Assembly (NCBI GenBank): GCA_002428685.1
Contig: DIXL01000009.1
Span: 1 to 57,629 of the forward strand
Origin: Cloacimonetes bacterium UBA6081
GTDB taxonomy: Bacteria > Cloacimonadota > Cloacimonadia > Cloacimonadales > Cloacimonadaceae
Length of the DNA: 57,629 bases
Direction: 5' to 3'
In this document: piece by piece, positions 45,868 through 54,771 of the stretch
How the letters are laid out: every line of letters starts with the position of its first letter
How positions within the stretch are numbered: position 1 is the first letter of the stretch
Position numbers and translations under genes: made by a program
Notes under the pieces: generated by a model
The model's input: only the letters and a program-made list of their open reading frames with translations
Database searches by the model: none
Told to the model about the DNA's origin: nothing

Positions 45868-46341
45868 CAGACTATCCCAATCCCTCCACCACTATTAGTT
45901 ATGCAGTTCTTCAAGATGGCCTTGTGAAGTTGGTAAAAATCGTTGCACATAGCGAAAACTTTTTGTCGTTCCCGCGGAGGCGGGAAACCAGCCCTGAATA
46001 ATCCCAGAGGGATGACAGATATAGATAATTGGAATATATGCAGTTATCTTCCGTTTATACAGAACTAATAAAAGGGCTGGATTCCCGCCTCCGCGGGAAC
46101 GACAAGTGTGAAACTCGCTCTTTGGGGAGTACTGGCAATTATTCAACGATCTCTGGTAGTGTATAATCTTCGTGGACAGAAGGTAAAAGAACTGGTAAAC
46201 GGAAAACATCTTGCCGGGAATTATAAAATTATCTGGACAGGAACTGACACGTCGGGAAGATCGGTTTCATCTGGAATCTACTTTATCAGGATTGAACAAG
46301 GCGGAAAAAGCCATGTTCGTAAAATGATGCTGTTAAAATAA
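45868..46341 (+). pseudogene. duplicated 3' fragment of the 1637-aa gene, split by a 219-bp MITE
   Basis: 45871-45935 corresponds to the coding stretch near 43367-43440 (YPNP, then TTINYAV and DGLVKLV), and 46159-46341 to 43441-43624 (VYNLRGQKVKEL to MMLLK). The copy has lost nine bases in the PNPFNP codons and carries the MITE at 45936-46154. No start codon or upstream domain survives, so it is a relic of a segmental duplication. The plus-strand ORF 46108-46341 is only its tail read through the element end. Confidence 0.85.
45936..46154. mobile_element. 219-bp MITE, copy 6
   Basis: It begins AAAATCGTTG and ends CAACGATCTCT, flanked by GGTA at 45932-45935 and 46155-46158. The intact homologue at 43434-43443 reads aagttggtggtgta, giving the empty site directly. 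It is the inverse of copy 1 (332-550) throughout, including the regions outside the palindromic core (45965-46103). Confidence 0.85.
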
Positions 46342-46351
46342 CCTAAATGTG

Positions 46352-46378
46352 TTGGAGTCCCTGCACAAGGGACTCCAA
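46352..46378. repeat. second copy of the 11-bp hairpin
   Basis: Identical to 43635-43661 and equally placed 21 nt before the ATG at 46400, showing that the duplication included the intergenic region. Confidence 0.7.
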
Positions 46379-46399
46379 CCTTAAAGTAAGGATAAGAAA

Positions 46400-48550
46400 A
46401 TGAAATACATCCTTTTATCAACCCTATTTATAATGGCTATTGGCCTTAATGCTATGGACGTAGGGGGAACTATTTCCCAGGATATTACCTGGGATTTACG
46501 GAATAGTCCCTATCGGGTGGTATCATTCTTATACATTGCCCCAGGTGTAACCCTTACTATAGAGCCGGGTGTACAAGTTCAGATAATCGGTGCTTCCATT
46601 GGCGTTGATTGGTATGATTTTTTCTGGCATGGAACCATCAATAATCCCATAGAGCCAATAGCTAAGATGATAGTAGTCCATGGTAAGATTGTGGCACGTG
46701 GCACTCAGGCCAATCCCATTATCTTCGATACCTGGCAAAGTGACCAACTGTTCCGCTGGGGAGGAATCCATTTTACTGAAAACGCTCCTAAATCCGAATT
46801 TGAATACTGCCATATTAACCGCTCGTTCTTGGGGATGATCGATTACACATATCCCTATAGTAGTGGGGCTTTGTGTGTGATGAATGGTAGAATTTATGTA
46901 AAATATTGCACTTTTGAAACCAATGCTAACGCCATCGCCTTGGGCAACCTTCAGGAAGATACAGTTATTTATGGCTGCAAATTCACTTCATATAATCTCA
47001 ATGGATTTCACTTCAGTTCATATTTCATTCTTGCCGGGTCGCTTCTTGAAGAAGCACCAAAGATAACAATAGCCCGATGCGAGTTTTCCGGCACTGCAAC
47101 AGATATTAGTGGAGGAAGCGGCCATCGTGAGGTGATATTTAATAAATATATCAACTTCAATCATGCTGATGCAAAGAAGGAGCCTTCTCGATATGTAGGT
47201 TCATACAACATGTATGGGAATGAATCATACAATTCACAAACCAGGTTCTTTAGTTATTCATATTCTGAAACAGATACTGTCTATTGCCGCCGGAACTATA
47301 TCTATAAACCAAATCTGGGGACAGGGTATGCAAGCATGGGAGCAGGGGGGGGGGGTGAACACCACATATCAGATAATTATGGCTATGGACATGTGAAAAT
47401 TGATTACGACGATCATCCGCATGTTGATATACATAACAACATCTTTGAAACCACCGGCTATAATGCCTGGGCAATAGAACTTTGGGGGGGCACTCACACT
47501 GTATTCAATCTCCCCAGAATCTATAACAATCTGTTTCGGCATACCTATCCTTCTGGTGCAACCTGGGCGGGATATATGAATTGTAACGCAGTTTCGCCGA
47601 TATTCTTCAACAATACCATAATAAACTATTCATCTATTAGAGCGGGATCTCATTCAAGCCCGGAATACCTCAATAATGTTATAGATGGTTTTAACAATTA
47701 TGGTACTGCATCCTTTATAGATGGTCATCCTCCAATATTCATGAGCAATTGCTTAGAAATACCCCCTACTGCGCTTTATGACGGCGGAGGAAATATAGTT
47801 ACTAACCCTCAATATGCCGATTCTCTGGCTGGCGATTTCAGTTTAATTCAAGGTTCTCCCTGCATAGATGCCGGAGCTTACCGTCCCGATCTGCCTGCAT
47901 TCGATATCAGGTATCACAAGAGAATAGCACCCGGCTATGTAAGCGGCCCCAGAGCTGTGGATATGGGTGCTTATGAATACAATTCGGTTTATATAGGTGG
48001 AATTAGTGGCTATGTTTTCGATTCGCAAAGCCTGGAACCGGTGGATTGTGCCAAGATAGTGATATTGGGTAAATTACCGGAATTTAGTGATACGCTTGGC
48101 TGCTTTCCCTATCCCAGCGGAGCGGGAACCTGGACTGTCCAGGTAAGCCGTTGGGACTATGAGGATTTAATCATCCCCAATGTCGTAGTGGTGGAGGGAG
48201 AGGACACCATTCTGAATATCCCCTTGCAGCGCAGTGATGTTGCCACGGATGATGAAAGCACTCCTCCTGTATCCAGCTCTCTTAGCCTATCCAACTTCCC
48301 CAATCCTTTCAATCCATCCACTACACTCGCTTTTGACCTTCCGACCGATTCCCCCGTAAATCTCTCAATTTACAATCTGCGCGGGCAATTAGTGCGTGAA
48401 TTTGCTTTTGATAACTTATCAAAGGGTTATCACAAATTGCTCTGGGATGGGAAAGACAAGAATAGAAATTCTGTAGCATCCGGTATTTATTTTTACCGGA
48501 TGGTGCATAATGGAAAAGCTACAACAAAGAAAATGTGCCTGATGAAATAG
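46400..48550 (+). CDS. secreted beta-helix protein, paralogue B
   Basis: This 716-residue protein has the same layout as 43683-45830: signal peptide, beta-helix, Ig-like domain with GISGYVFDSQSLEPVDCAKI, and FlgD-like end. The middle solenoid (about 226-520) has diverged, with GAGGGGEHHISDNYGYGHVK-type changes. After the shared NFPNPFNP the last 60 residues are quite different (STTLAFDLPTDSPVNLSIYN, SSGIYFYRM-type ending VASGIYFYRMVHNG). A run of ten G at about 47346-47355 encodes a Gly stretch and could be a slippage site. Presumed surface-exposed. A hairpin terminator follows at 48604. Confidence 0.82.
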   Translation: MKYILLSTLFIMAIGLNAMDVGGTISQDITWDLRNSPYRVVSFLYIAPGVTLTIEPGVQVQIIGASIGVDWYDFFWHGTINNPIEPIAKMIVVHGKIVARGTQANPIIFDTWQSDQLFRWGGIHFTENAPKSEFEYCHINRSFLGMIDYTYPYSSGALCVMNGRIYVKYCTFETNANAIALGNLQEDTVIYGCKFTSYNLNGFHFSSYFILAGSLLEEAPKITIARCEFSGTATDISGGSGHREVIFNKYINFNHADAKKEPSRYVGSYNMYGNESYNSQTRFFSYSYSETDTVYCRRNYIYKPNLGTGYASMGAGGGGEHHISDNYGYGHVKIDYDDHPHVDIHNNIFETTGYNAWAIELWGGTHTVFNLPRIYNNLFRHTYPSGATWAGYMNCNAVSPIFFNNTIINYSSIRAGSHSSPEYLNNVIDGFNNYGTASFIDGHPPIFMSNCLEIPPTALYDGGGNIVTNPQYADSLAGDFSLIQGSPCIDAGAYRPDLPAFDIRYHKRIAPGYVSGPRAVDMGAYEYNSVYIGGISGYVFDSQSLEPVDCAKIVILGKLPEFSDTLGCFPYPSGAGTWTVQVSRWDYEDLIIPNVVVVEGEDTILNIPLQRSDVATDDESTPPVSSSLSLSNFPNPFNPSTTLAFDLPTDSPVNLSIYNLRGQLVREFAFDNLSKGYHKLLWDGKDKNRNSVASGIYFYRMVHNGKATTKKMCLMK

Positions 48551-48603
48551 TATCATATGACTATAGTGAAATGACTCTGATATATCTGTTAGTTAGACCA
48601 GTA

Positions 48604-48633
48604 GAGGGGGGGCAAATTCCGCTTTGCCCCCTC
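48604..48633 (+). terminator. probable terminator after the secreted-protein island
   Basis: A GC-rich stem (GAGGGGGGG.CAAA against TTTGCCCCCTC) with loop TTCCGC lies 54 nt after the stop at 48550. No strong T-tract follows, so efficiency is unclear. 48634-48826 contains no convincing gene. Confidence 0.5.
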
Positions 48634-48826
48634 AGCTTAGCAGACTGCTCAATTCATGGAACCTTGAAAAGATATTTAATAGCTTGTTAGCAAGTTACAA
48701 AGTCTCAAGTAATCTTGCAAATCGTATCACTTTTGATGCAAATCGCCTAAAATCAATGCAAGCCAGTAACACGTTTTCTGTAAAGGGGTATGCCAGTTTT
48801 GGTGCTGAAAGTAGTGAGTTTTGTCT

Positions 48827-50077
48827 TTATAAACACGCTTCTGAGGCAGTTATCTGCACAACCTTGCCTATATCAAGCTTCTCCGGGACTTTTAAACGAA
48901 GATAATGATCACTCACTGCTTCGTTATTACCATTTTTATAAACTTCCACAACTCCCCGCAAAACAACCTGGTTATCTATCAAGGACTTTCTATAGTTGGC
49001 TTGAAAATGGTGCGACAGGGCAGTTAACTGATTGGTTCGCTGGGTTTTTACATCCCTGGTAACCTGATGGGGCATCATGGCAGCGGGAGTCCCCTTGCGT
49101 TTGGAATAGCTAAATACATGCAAGTAAGCCAATGGAAGAGTTTGTAAAAAAGCAGCAGTTTTGTTGTGCTCGGTCTCTGTTTCTCCCGGAAAACCGGTAA
49201 TCATATCCAGGCCAATGGCTGCGTTGGGAAAAGCTTTTATAAGCTTTGCCAGAAGCTGGTAAACAAAAGCGGTATCATAATGCCTGCGCATTTGCGCTAA
49301 GATTGTATTTGAGCCGGATTGCAGGGGAATGTGAAAATGGGGACAAAGCTGGGGGATATGTTGCAGGGTTTCAACCAGTTTATCCGAAAAGAGCTGTGGC
49401 TCAATGGAGCTAAGCCTGATAAGCTCCAGTCCTTCAATTGCAGACAGGTGGTTTAGTAAGCTGGGTAAATCGGTTCCCTGATTTTGATACAGCCCCAGAT
49501 TTACCCCGCCCAGGACAATTTCTTTGTATCCGCTTGCCACAAAAGCCTTAGCCTGCTGTAAAACCTGCGGTAAAGTGGCTGAACGGGCATGGCCTCTGGC
49601 ATAAGGCACAGCACAATAGCTGCAATAAAAATCACATCCATCCTGAATTTTTTGAAAGGCTCGGGTATGATTGTGCATCTTTTTAGTAGGCTCAAAAGCA
49701 AAATCTCTCTGGCTCATGATGTCTTCAAAGTGGTAATCCTTACCAGCAATAATTGCCGCAATCTCCAGCTTCTGTTGGTTATCGATAACGAAGTCCACAT
49801 CTCCCAATTGGGCAATTTCCCCGGCACTGCGTTGGGCAAAACAACCTGTAACCACTATTTTCACCTGAGGATTAGCCAGTTTTTTGGTCAAAGCCTGGCG
49901 GATCAAATATCGGCTTTTGTAATCGGTGCGATTGGTTACGGTGCAGGTATTGATAATGTAAATATCGGCATCATCATGCCAGTCAACCACTTGCACAGAT
50001 GTGAACTGGTCAACAATGGCGGCTGATTCTGCCTGGTTAATTTTACATCCAAGCGTGGAGATTGCAATTCGAATCAA
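48827..50077 (-). CDS. mtaB: MtaB-type tRNA methylthiotransferase
   Basis: This 416-residue radical-SAM methylthiotransferase of the MiaB/MtaB family adds a methylthio group to t6A37 of tRNA. The N-terminal domain carries the second Fe-S cluster Cys residues in STLGCKINQAE, INTCTVTNRTD and VTGCFAQRS. The radical SAM motif is DGCDFYCSYCAVPYARG (CxxxCxxC). A C-terminal TRAM-like region closes it. The LGCKINQ and YARG spellings favour MtaB over MiaB. The start is TTG at 50077, overlapping the purN stop as TTGA. Confidence 0.88.
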   Translation of the reverse strand: MIRIAISTLGCKINQAESAAIVDQFTSVQVVDWHDDADIYIINTCTVTNRTDYKSRYLIRQALTKKLANPQVKIVVTGCFAQRSAGEIAQLGDVDFVIDNQQKLEIAAIIAGKDYHFEDIMSQRDFAFEPTKKMHNHTRAFQKIQDGCDFYCSYCAVPYARGHARSATLPQVLQQAKAFVASGYKEIVLGGVNLGLYQNQGTDLPSLLNHLSAIEGLELIRLSSIEPQLFSDKLVETLQHIPQLCPHFHIPLQSGSNTILAQMRRHYDTAFVYQLLAKLIKAFPNAAIGLDMITGFPGETETEHNKTAAFLQTLPLAYLHVFSYSKRKGTPAAMMPHQVTRDVKTQRTNQLTALSHHFQANYRKSLIDNQVVLRGVVEVYKNGNNEAVSDHYLRLKVPEKLDIGKVVQITASEACL

Positions 50078-50682
50078 GCAATCTTACCGGATAAGAAATC
50101 GTAAATGGTTTGCCCATACAGTTCATGCTCACAAGTAAGCACTTTTGCCGCAACTTCTTCGCAAGTGGTGCAATCGCTAATGTCTATGGATTTTTGCGCC
50201 AGGACTCTGCCATGATCATAATCGGGATCCACCAAATGGATGCTGGCCCCGGAAAGCTTGTCTTTAGAGGCGAAAACGGCTTTATGAACAGCCAAACCGA
50301 ACATCCCTTTGCCTCCATATTTGGGCAGCAAAGCCGGATGAATATTCAGGATTGGAATTTGCACAGCCTTGATAAATCTCTCAGAAAGCTGCTTCATAAA
50401 TCCTGCCAGGGCAATAAGTTCAATACCGTTTTGCTGACAAACTGCCAGTGCCTCAGATTCAAATCTTTCCATGTTCCTGGTAGAGACTACAGTAGTGCAA
50501 ATGCCAAGCTTTCCTGCCAAAGCATAAGCGGGAGAATCAGGACGGCTGAAAACAGCCAACGCAATACGCACAGGCAAATTGTGCTGCTGAAAATAGCGAA
50601 ACATCGCCTCCAGATTGGATCCCCGGCTAATTCCGCTGCAAAAAACAGCTATTTTAATGGGGTCAGATGCAGTTCTTTCCAC
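50074..50682 (-). CDS. purN: phosphoribosylglycinamide formyltransferase
   Basis: This 202-residue GAR transformylase passes a formyl group from 10-formyl-THF to GAR in purine synthesis. Visible motifs are AVFCSGISRGSNLEAM (phosphate loop), LIALAGFMKQLS, the catalytic NIHPALLPKYGGKGMFG (Asn and His) and ASIHLVDPDYDHGRVL with the conserved Asp. Length is typical (about 190-210). The start is GTG at 50682, overlapping the aspS end by 34 nt. Fragments such as SGISRGSN differ slightly from the usual SGxGSN loop. Confidence 0.9.
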   Translation of the reverse strand: MERTASDPIKIAVFCSGISRGSNLEAMFRYFQQHNLPVRIALAVFSRPDSPAYALAGKLGICTTVVSTRNMERFESEALAVCQQNGIELIALAGFMKQLSERFIKAVQIPILNIHPALLPKYGGKGMFGLAVHKAVFASKDKLSGASIHLVDPDYDHGRVLAQKSIDISDCTTCEEVAAKVLTCEHELYGQTIYDFLSGKIA

Positions 50683-52430
50683 TGTTTTGCATCCACTTCA
50701 GAAGGAGCTTGAGTCATAAGATCGGTAGCCTTGAGCGTTTTGGGAAATGCGATGACATCGCGGATAGAGCTTGCTCCGGTCATAATCATCACAAGTCTGT
50801 CCAAACCGGGTGCAATCCCTCCATGGGGAGGAGTTCCATATTTCAGGGCATCCAGAAAGAAGCCAAAACGAGCTTTTAGTTCTTCCTCGCTAAAACCCAA
50901 AACATCAAATATCTTACGCTGGATATCATAGCGATGGCACCTGATACTACCGCTGGAAAGCTCCATCCCGTTGCAAACCAAATCATATAGCTGTCCCTGA
51001 ATCTCGCCGATTTTATCAGGCATATCCAGATAGGGGATGTGCTCTTCCTTGGGCAGGGTAAACATGTGATGAGCCGGTTCCCAGCCGTTTGTTTCCGGAT
51101 TGGGAGAAAAAAGCGGGAAATCTGTAATCCAGCAGAAATTGTATGTGTTTGCGGGGATGAGCTTCAGCTTCTCAGCCAGGTGATTGCGCAGCCCTGCCAG
51201 AACCTTGCTAACCAGCTCATAATTATCAGCAGCTATTGCGACTAAATCACCGACGGTGGATTTTGTTGCCTCTATTATACCTTTTGCCTCATCAGGGTTT
51301 AGAAACTTGCTAATTCCAGCTTCCAAGCCGTTTGGCGTAACTTTGGCAAAGGCTATACCCTTACCGCCCAAGTGTTTGGCTATTTCTATCAGTTCGTCTT
51401 GTTGTTTCCTGCTAAACTCTGCCGCTGCCGGAATAGCAATGGCTTTGATTACTCCTCCGCTTGCAAGGGCAGAGGAAAACACCTGAAAACTGCTATTGGC
51501 CAAAACTGAGCTTAAATCGCAGAGTTCCAGTCCGAATCTTGTGTCTGGCTTATCGCAACCATAGCGGTTCATGGCTTCAGTATAAGTAAGCCTGGGGAAG
51601 GGCAGATTCAGCTTTATCTGTAATACTTTATCAAACAACTCTGCCATCAGGCGTTCCAGTAAATCAAAAATTTGTTCCTGCGTAGCAAAGCTCATTTCGA
51701 TATCAAGCTGGGTAAATTCCGGCTGTCTGTCTGCGCGCAAGTCCTCATCCCTGAAGCAGCGGGCAATTTGATAATAACGGTCAAAACCTGCTATCATCAG
51801 TAACTGTTTAAAAATTTGAGGCGATTGGGGCAAGGCATAGAATTTTCCCGGTTGAATTCTGCTGGGAACAAGGTAGTCTCTTGCTCCTTCAGGGGTGCTT
51901 TTCATCAGGATGGGAGTTTCGATATCATAAAACCCCTCGCGGGACAAAAATTGCCGCATGATGTGAACAATCTGGTCTCTGGTGATAATTATCTTTTGCA
52001 AGGCAGCACGACGTAAATCCAGATAACGGTAGGTGAGGCGTAAATCCTCTTCGGCCATGGCAGCGTCATTTATCTGTATAGGCAGAGGAAGAGTATCATT
52101 CAGCACGTATAGTTCCTGGGCTACCACTTCAATTTCACCGGTGGGTAGATTGGAATTAATGTTTTGGGCACTGCGGGTTTCTACCATGCCGGTTACGGCA
52201 ATAACATATTCATTGCGAACGCTTTCTGCCTTTGCGAAAATGCTTTCCTGCTCCGGATGAATCACCACTTGTAGCAGACCTTTAACATCGCGTAAATCTA
52301 TAAAGATCAGGCCACCTAAATCACGGCGTTTATGCACCCAGCCCATAACGGTAACCAAACTGCCTGCATTGGTTTTGGTCAGCTCTCCACAATAGTGGCT
52401 GCGCTGCAAGTTTCCCAGGTTGTCCAACAT
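50649..52430 (-). CDS. aspS: aspartyl-tRNA synthetase
   Basis: This 593-residue class II synthetase of the bacterial type has an N-terminal OB fold (VTVMGWVHKRRDLGGLIFID), motif 2 (YQIARCFRDEDLRADRQPEF), the inserted GAD domain (about 290-410) and motif 3 (GGIAPGLDRLVMIMTGA). Length matches bacterial AspRS (about 585-600). Whether it is discriminating cannot be told here. glnS is also present, and gatCAB was not seen. It is translated after the PotD-like gene with a 13-nt gap. Confidence 0.95.
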   Translation of the reverse strand: MLDNLGNLQRSHYCGELTKTNAGSLVTVMGWVHKRRDLGGLIFIDLRDVKGLLQVVIHPEQESIFAKAESVRNEYVIAVTGMVETRSAQNINSNLPTGEIEVVAQELYVLNDTLPLPIQINDAAMAEEDLRLTYRYLDLRRAALQKIIITRDQIVHIMRQFLSREGFYDIETPILMKSTPEGARDYLVPSRIQPGKFYALPQSPQIFKQLLMIAGFDRYYQIARCFRDEDLRADRQPEFTQLDIEMSFATQEQIFDLLERLMAELFDKVLQIKLNLPFPRLTYTEAMNRYGCDKPDTRFGLELCDLSSVLANSSFQVFSSALASGGVIKAIAIPAAAEFSRKQQDELIEIAKHLGGKGIAFAKVTPNGLEAGISKFLNPDEAKGIIEATKSTVGDLVAIAADNYELVSKVLAGLRNHLAEKLKLIPANTYNFCWITDFPLFSPNPETNGWEPAHHMFTLPKEEHIPYLDMPDKIGEIQGQLYDLVCNGMELSSGSIRCHRYDIQRKIFDVLGFSEEELKARFGFFLDALKYGTPPHGGIAPGLDRLVMIMTGASSIRDVIAFPKTLKATDLMTQAPSEVDAKQWKELHLTPLK

Positions 52431-52443
52431 AATTACTTTACCT

Positions 52444-53502
52444 TTAGTTCATTTTAATGGCTTCATACAGCGCATCAATCTTTTTTACTTCATCACCAAT
52501 GGCGTTTATCATATAGCATTTTTGCAGATATTCTTCCGGAGGATAGATTAGCGGATTTGCCTTTAACGAATCAGCTAATAATGCTCCAGCAGCTTTATTC
52601 GGAGTGGCATATTGCGTGTATTCCGCATTGCGTTTGGCTTTATCGGCTTCCAATAGGAAATCTATAAATTTATAGCCAAGCTCTTTGTTTTGAGAAGTTT
52701 TTAGCATAACAATATTATCCATCCAAAGGCTGGTTCCTTCCACGGGCAAGAAAAAGAACAAATCTTTATTATCATTCATCTGCTGCAGAGCATCGCCATT
52801 GTAGGCTTGGGCAATCCAGGTGGTTCCATCCGGCACTTCGTTTTTATAGCTATCGGAATCGAACTGGGTAATATTGATATCCCACTCATTCAGGGTCTTT
52901 GTTGCGGCTTTCATAGCGGCATCACTGGTGTCGTTCAAATCAAAGCCATTATATATCAGTGCTGCCCCAATCACTTCACGGCCATCATCCAGCATGGTAA
53001 TCTTGTTTTTCTCCAAGAAATATTTATTGCCCAGGACACTCCAACTTTCAGAGGTTACCAGTTCAGCAGGAACATAACGCTTGTTATACATCAGTCCGGT
53101 TAAACCCCAAAAGTAGGGTATTGAGAACTTATTACCCTCGTCAAAACTCTGAGCTTTTTGCAATAAATCAGCATCCAGGTTTTGGTAATTGGGCAGTTTG
53201 CCAAAGTCCAGGGGTTCCAATAGACCTGCCTGACGCAGTATGCTAACATGATCTCCGCTGGGGAAAACCAGATCAAAAGACTCCCGTGAGCTTTCTATCT
53301 TGGTCAGCATGTTTTCGTTGGAATCGTAAGTGCTATATTTTATATGGCATTTGTTTTGGGTTTCAAATTCTTTAATCAAATCCGGATCAATATAATCGCT
53401 CCAATTAAAGATATAGAGCACCGGAGTACTCTTGGAACAAGAACTAAGCGCAATAAGCACCAGGACAACGGCTAATAGCCTAAAAATAACTTTGTTAGTC
53501 AT
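52444..53502 (-). CDS. PotD-like polyamine-type substrate-binding lipoprotein
   Basis: This protein of 352 residues has a lipoprotein signal (LLAVVLVLIALSSCSKS, lipobox Cys at about 21). The mature part begins LYIFNWSDYIDPDLIKEFE, the hallmark of PotD/PotF periplasmic binding proteins, and continues with FPSGDHVSILRQAGLLEPLD and IPYFWGLTGLMYNK. Ligands of the family are putrescine and spermidine. No PotABC permease or ATPase is adjacent, so its transporter must be encoded elsewhere, or the protein has another role. The ATG at 53502 follows gaggt. Confidence 0.85.
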   Translation of the reverse strand: MTNKVIFRLLAVVLVLIALSSCSKSTPVLYIFNWSDYIDPDLIKEFETQNKCHIKYSTYDSNENMLTKIESSRESFDLVFPSGDHVSILRQAGLLEPLDFGKLPNYQNLDADLLQKAQSFDEGNKFSIPYFWGLTGLMYNKRYVPAELVTSESWSVLGNKYFLEKNKITMLDDGREVIGAALIYNGFDLNDTSDAAMKAATKTLNEWDINITQFDSDSYKNEVPDGTTWIAQAYNGDALQQMNDNKDLFFFLPVEGTSLWMDNIVMLKTSQNKELGYKFIDFLLEADKAKRNAEYTQYATPNKAAGALLADSLKANPLIYPPEEYLQKCYMINAIGDEVKKIDALYEAIKMN

Positions 53503-53535
53503 AATAATACCTCTAAACATGCATTAATTGCAAGA

Positions 53536-54771
53536 TTATGCCCCTTCAATATTTCCAGATTGGACGATGCCTTCTTTCAAGCGAACGCTTTGCAATACAA
53601 TCCAACCCAGAACAAAGAACAAAATCAACGATAAAATGGAGTAACGAATATCTCCAGTTTTGTGAGCTATCCATCCATATAGCATGGGACCAATTATAGA
53701 GGAAAGGCGTCCTGTCAAGGTATAAAACCCAAAGAACTCAGCCTGCCTGTTTTTTGGGGTAAGCATGGATAGCATCGTGCGGCTGTTGGCTTGACTGCTC
53801 CCAATTGCCAAACCTGCCACTAAACCAACGGAATAATACTCTTTGGCACTACCGCAAAAGAAAGCCCAGATCACTACCCCAATCCAGATGAGCAAAGAAA
53901 TGCTTAGCGAAAGCTTCACATTGGTTTTATCTGTCAGCCAGCCAAAAACTGCCGCTCCGATGATGGAAGTAAACTGTGCCAGGATAAAATAGGTAATCAT
54001 CTGCATAGTAGTCATACCAAACCGCTCTATCCCATAAATCGAGGCAAACACAATCACGGTTGTAATGCCATCATTATAGATAAAATAACTGATGATATAG
54101 CGCAGTAATTGCGGTTGTTTGGCTATGTTTTTTAGCGAGAACTTTATGCGGTGAAGAGCTATCCGAAAGTAATTGCTGCGTTTGGAGGGTCGCTTAAATT
54201 CCTTTAACCAGAAAAAAGTGAACAGCGAAAAAGCAAAGAAATGTAATGCGACTGCCGGAAATACATAGCGCACGTTAATTTTCACCAGAACCAAAGCCAC
54301 AAGCAGCGAAAGCAAGCCACCCACATAGCCAAGGCTCCAGCCGAAGCCACTTACTTTGCCTATATCCTCAGGCTTGCATATCTCCGGCAAAAAAGCATCG
54401 TAAAACACATTGGCACTGTTAAATCCAAAATTTGCTATTATAAAAAACAGCATTCCCAAAAACACTTGGCCAGGATGGACAAAATAGAGTAAAGCCGTAA
54501 ATATTACTGTCAGGTAACAATTCAAGAATAGCATGCGCTTTTTAGCCCGTGAAAAATCGGCCACCGCTCCTAAGATTGGAGCTGTAAGTGCTACCATGGT
54601 CATGGAGATGCCAATTGCCCTGCCCCAAAGCATTTCGCCATAGCCAGGTGCTCCGCCTACCACGCTATTGATAAAATATACGCTGTAAACCACGGTTACA
54701 ATTATGGTAGTAAAGGCCGAATTGGCAAAATCATAAAACATCCAGCCGACCAGGGAACGATTTAGCTTCAT
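53536..54771 (-). CDS. UMF1-family MFS transporter
   Basis: This 411-residue protein with about 12 hydrophobic helices begins LNRSLVGWMFYDFANSAFTT, the characteristic opening of the UMF1 (BtlA-like) group. ADFSRAKKRMLFLNCYL and a later FGWLTDKTNVKLSLSISLL are the two MFS loop motifs, and SQANSRTMLSMLTPKNRQAE is also typical. The substrate is unknown. The ATG at 54771 overlaps the recF stop (ATGA), so the longer frame beginning at 54876 inside recF is not the real start. Confidence 0.87.
   Translation of the reverse strand: MKLNRSLVGWMFYDFANSAFTTIIVTVVYSVYFINSVVGGAPGYGEMLWGRAIGISMTMVALTAPILGAVADFSRAKKRMLFLNCYLTVIFTALLYFVHPGQVFLGMLFFIIANFGFNSANVFYDAFLPEICKPEDIGKVSGFGWSLGYVGGLLSLLVALVLVKINVRYVFPAVALHFFAFSLFTFFWLKEFKRPSKRSNYFRIALHRIKFSLKNIAKQPQLLRYIISYFIYNDGITTVIVFASIYGIERFGMTTMQMITYFILAQFTSIIGAAVFGWLTDKTNVKLSLSISLLIWIGVVIWAFFCGSAKEYYSVGLVAGLAIGSSQANSRTMLSMLTPKNRQAEFFGFYTLTGRLSSIIGPMLYGWIAHKTGDIRYSILSLILFFVLGWIVLQSVRLKEGIVQSGNIEGA

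Noticed and set aside
46108..46341. 77-aa plus-strand ORF as a separate gene
   Set aside because: It starts inside the MITE end and continues into the relic tail of the duplicated 1637-aa gene.
48624..48905. 93-aa plus-strand ORF before mtaB
   Set aside because: Begins in the terminator hairpin, overlaps the mtaB 3' end in antisense, has no ribosome binding site and no recognisable protein character.
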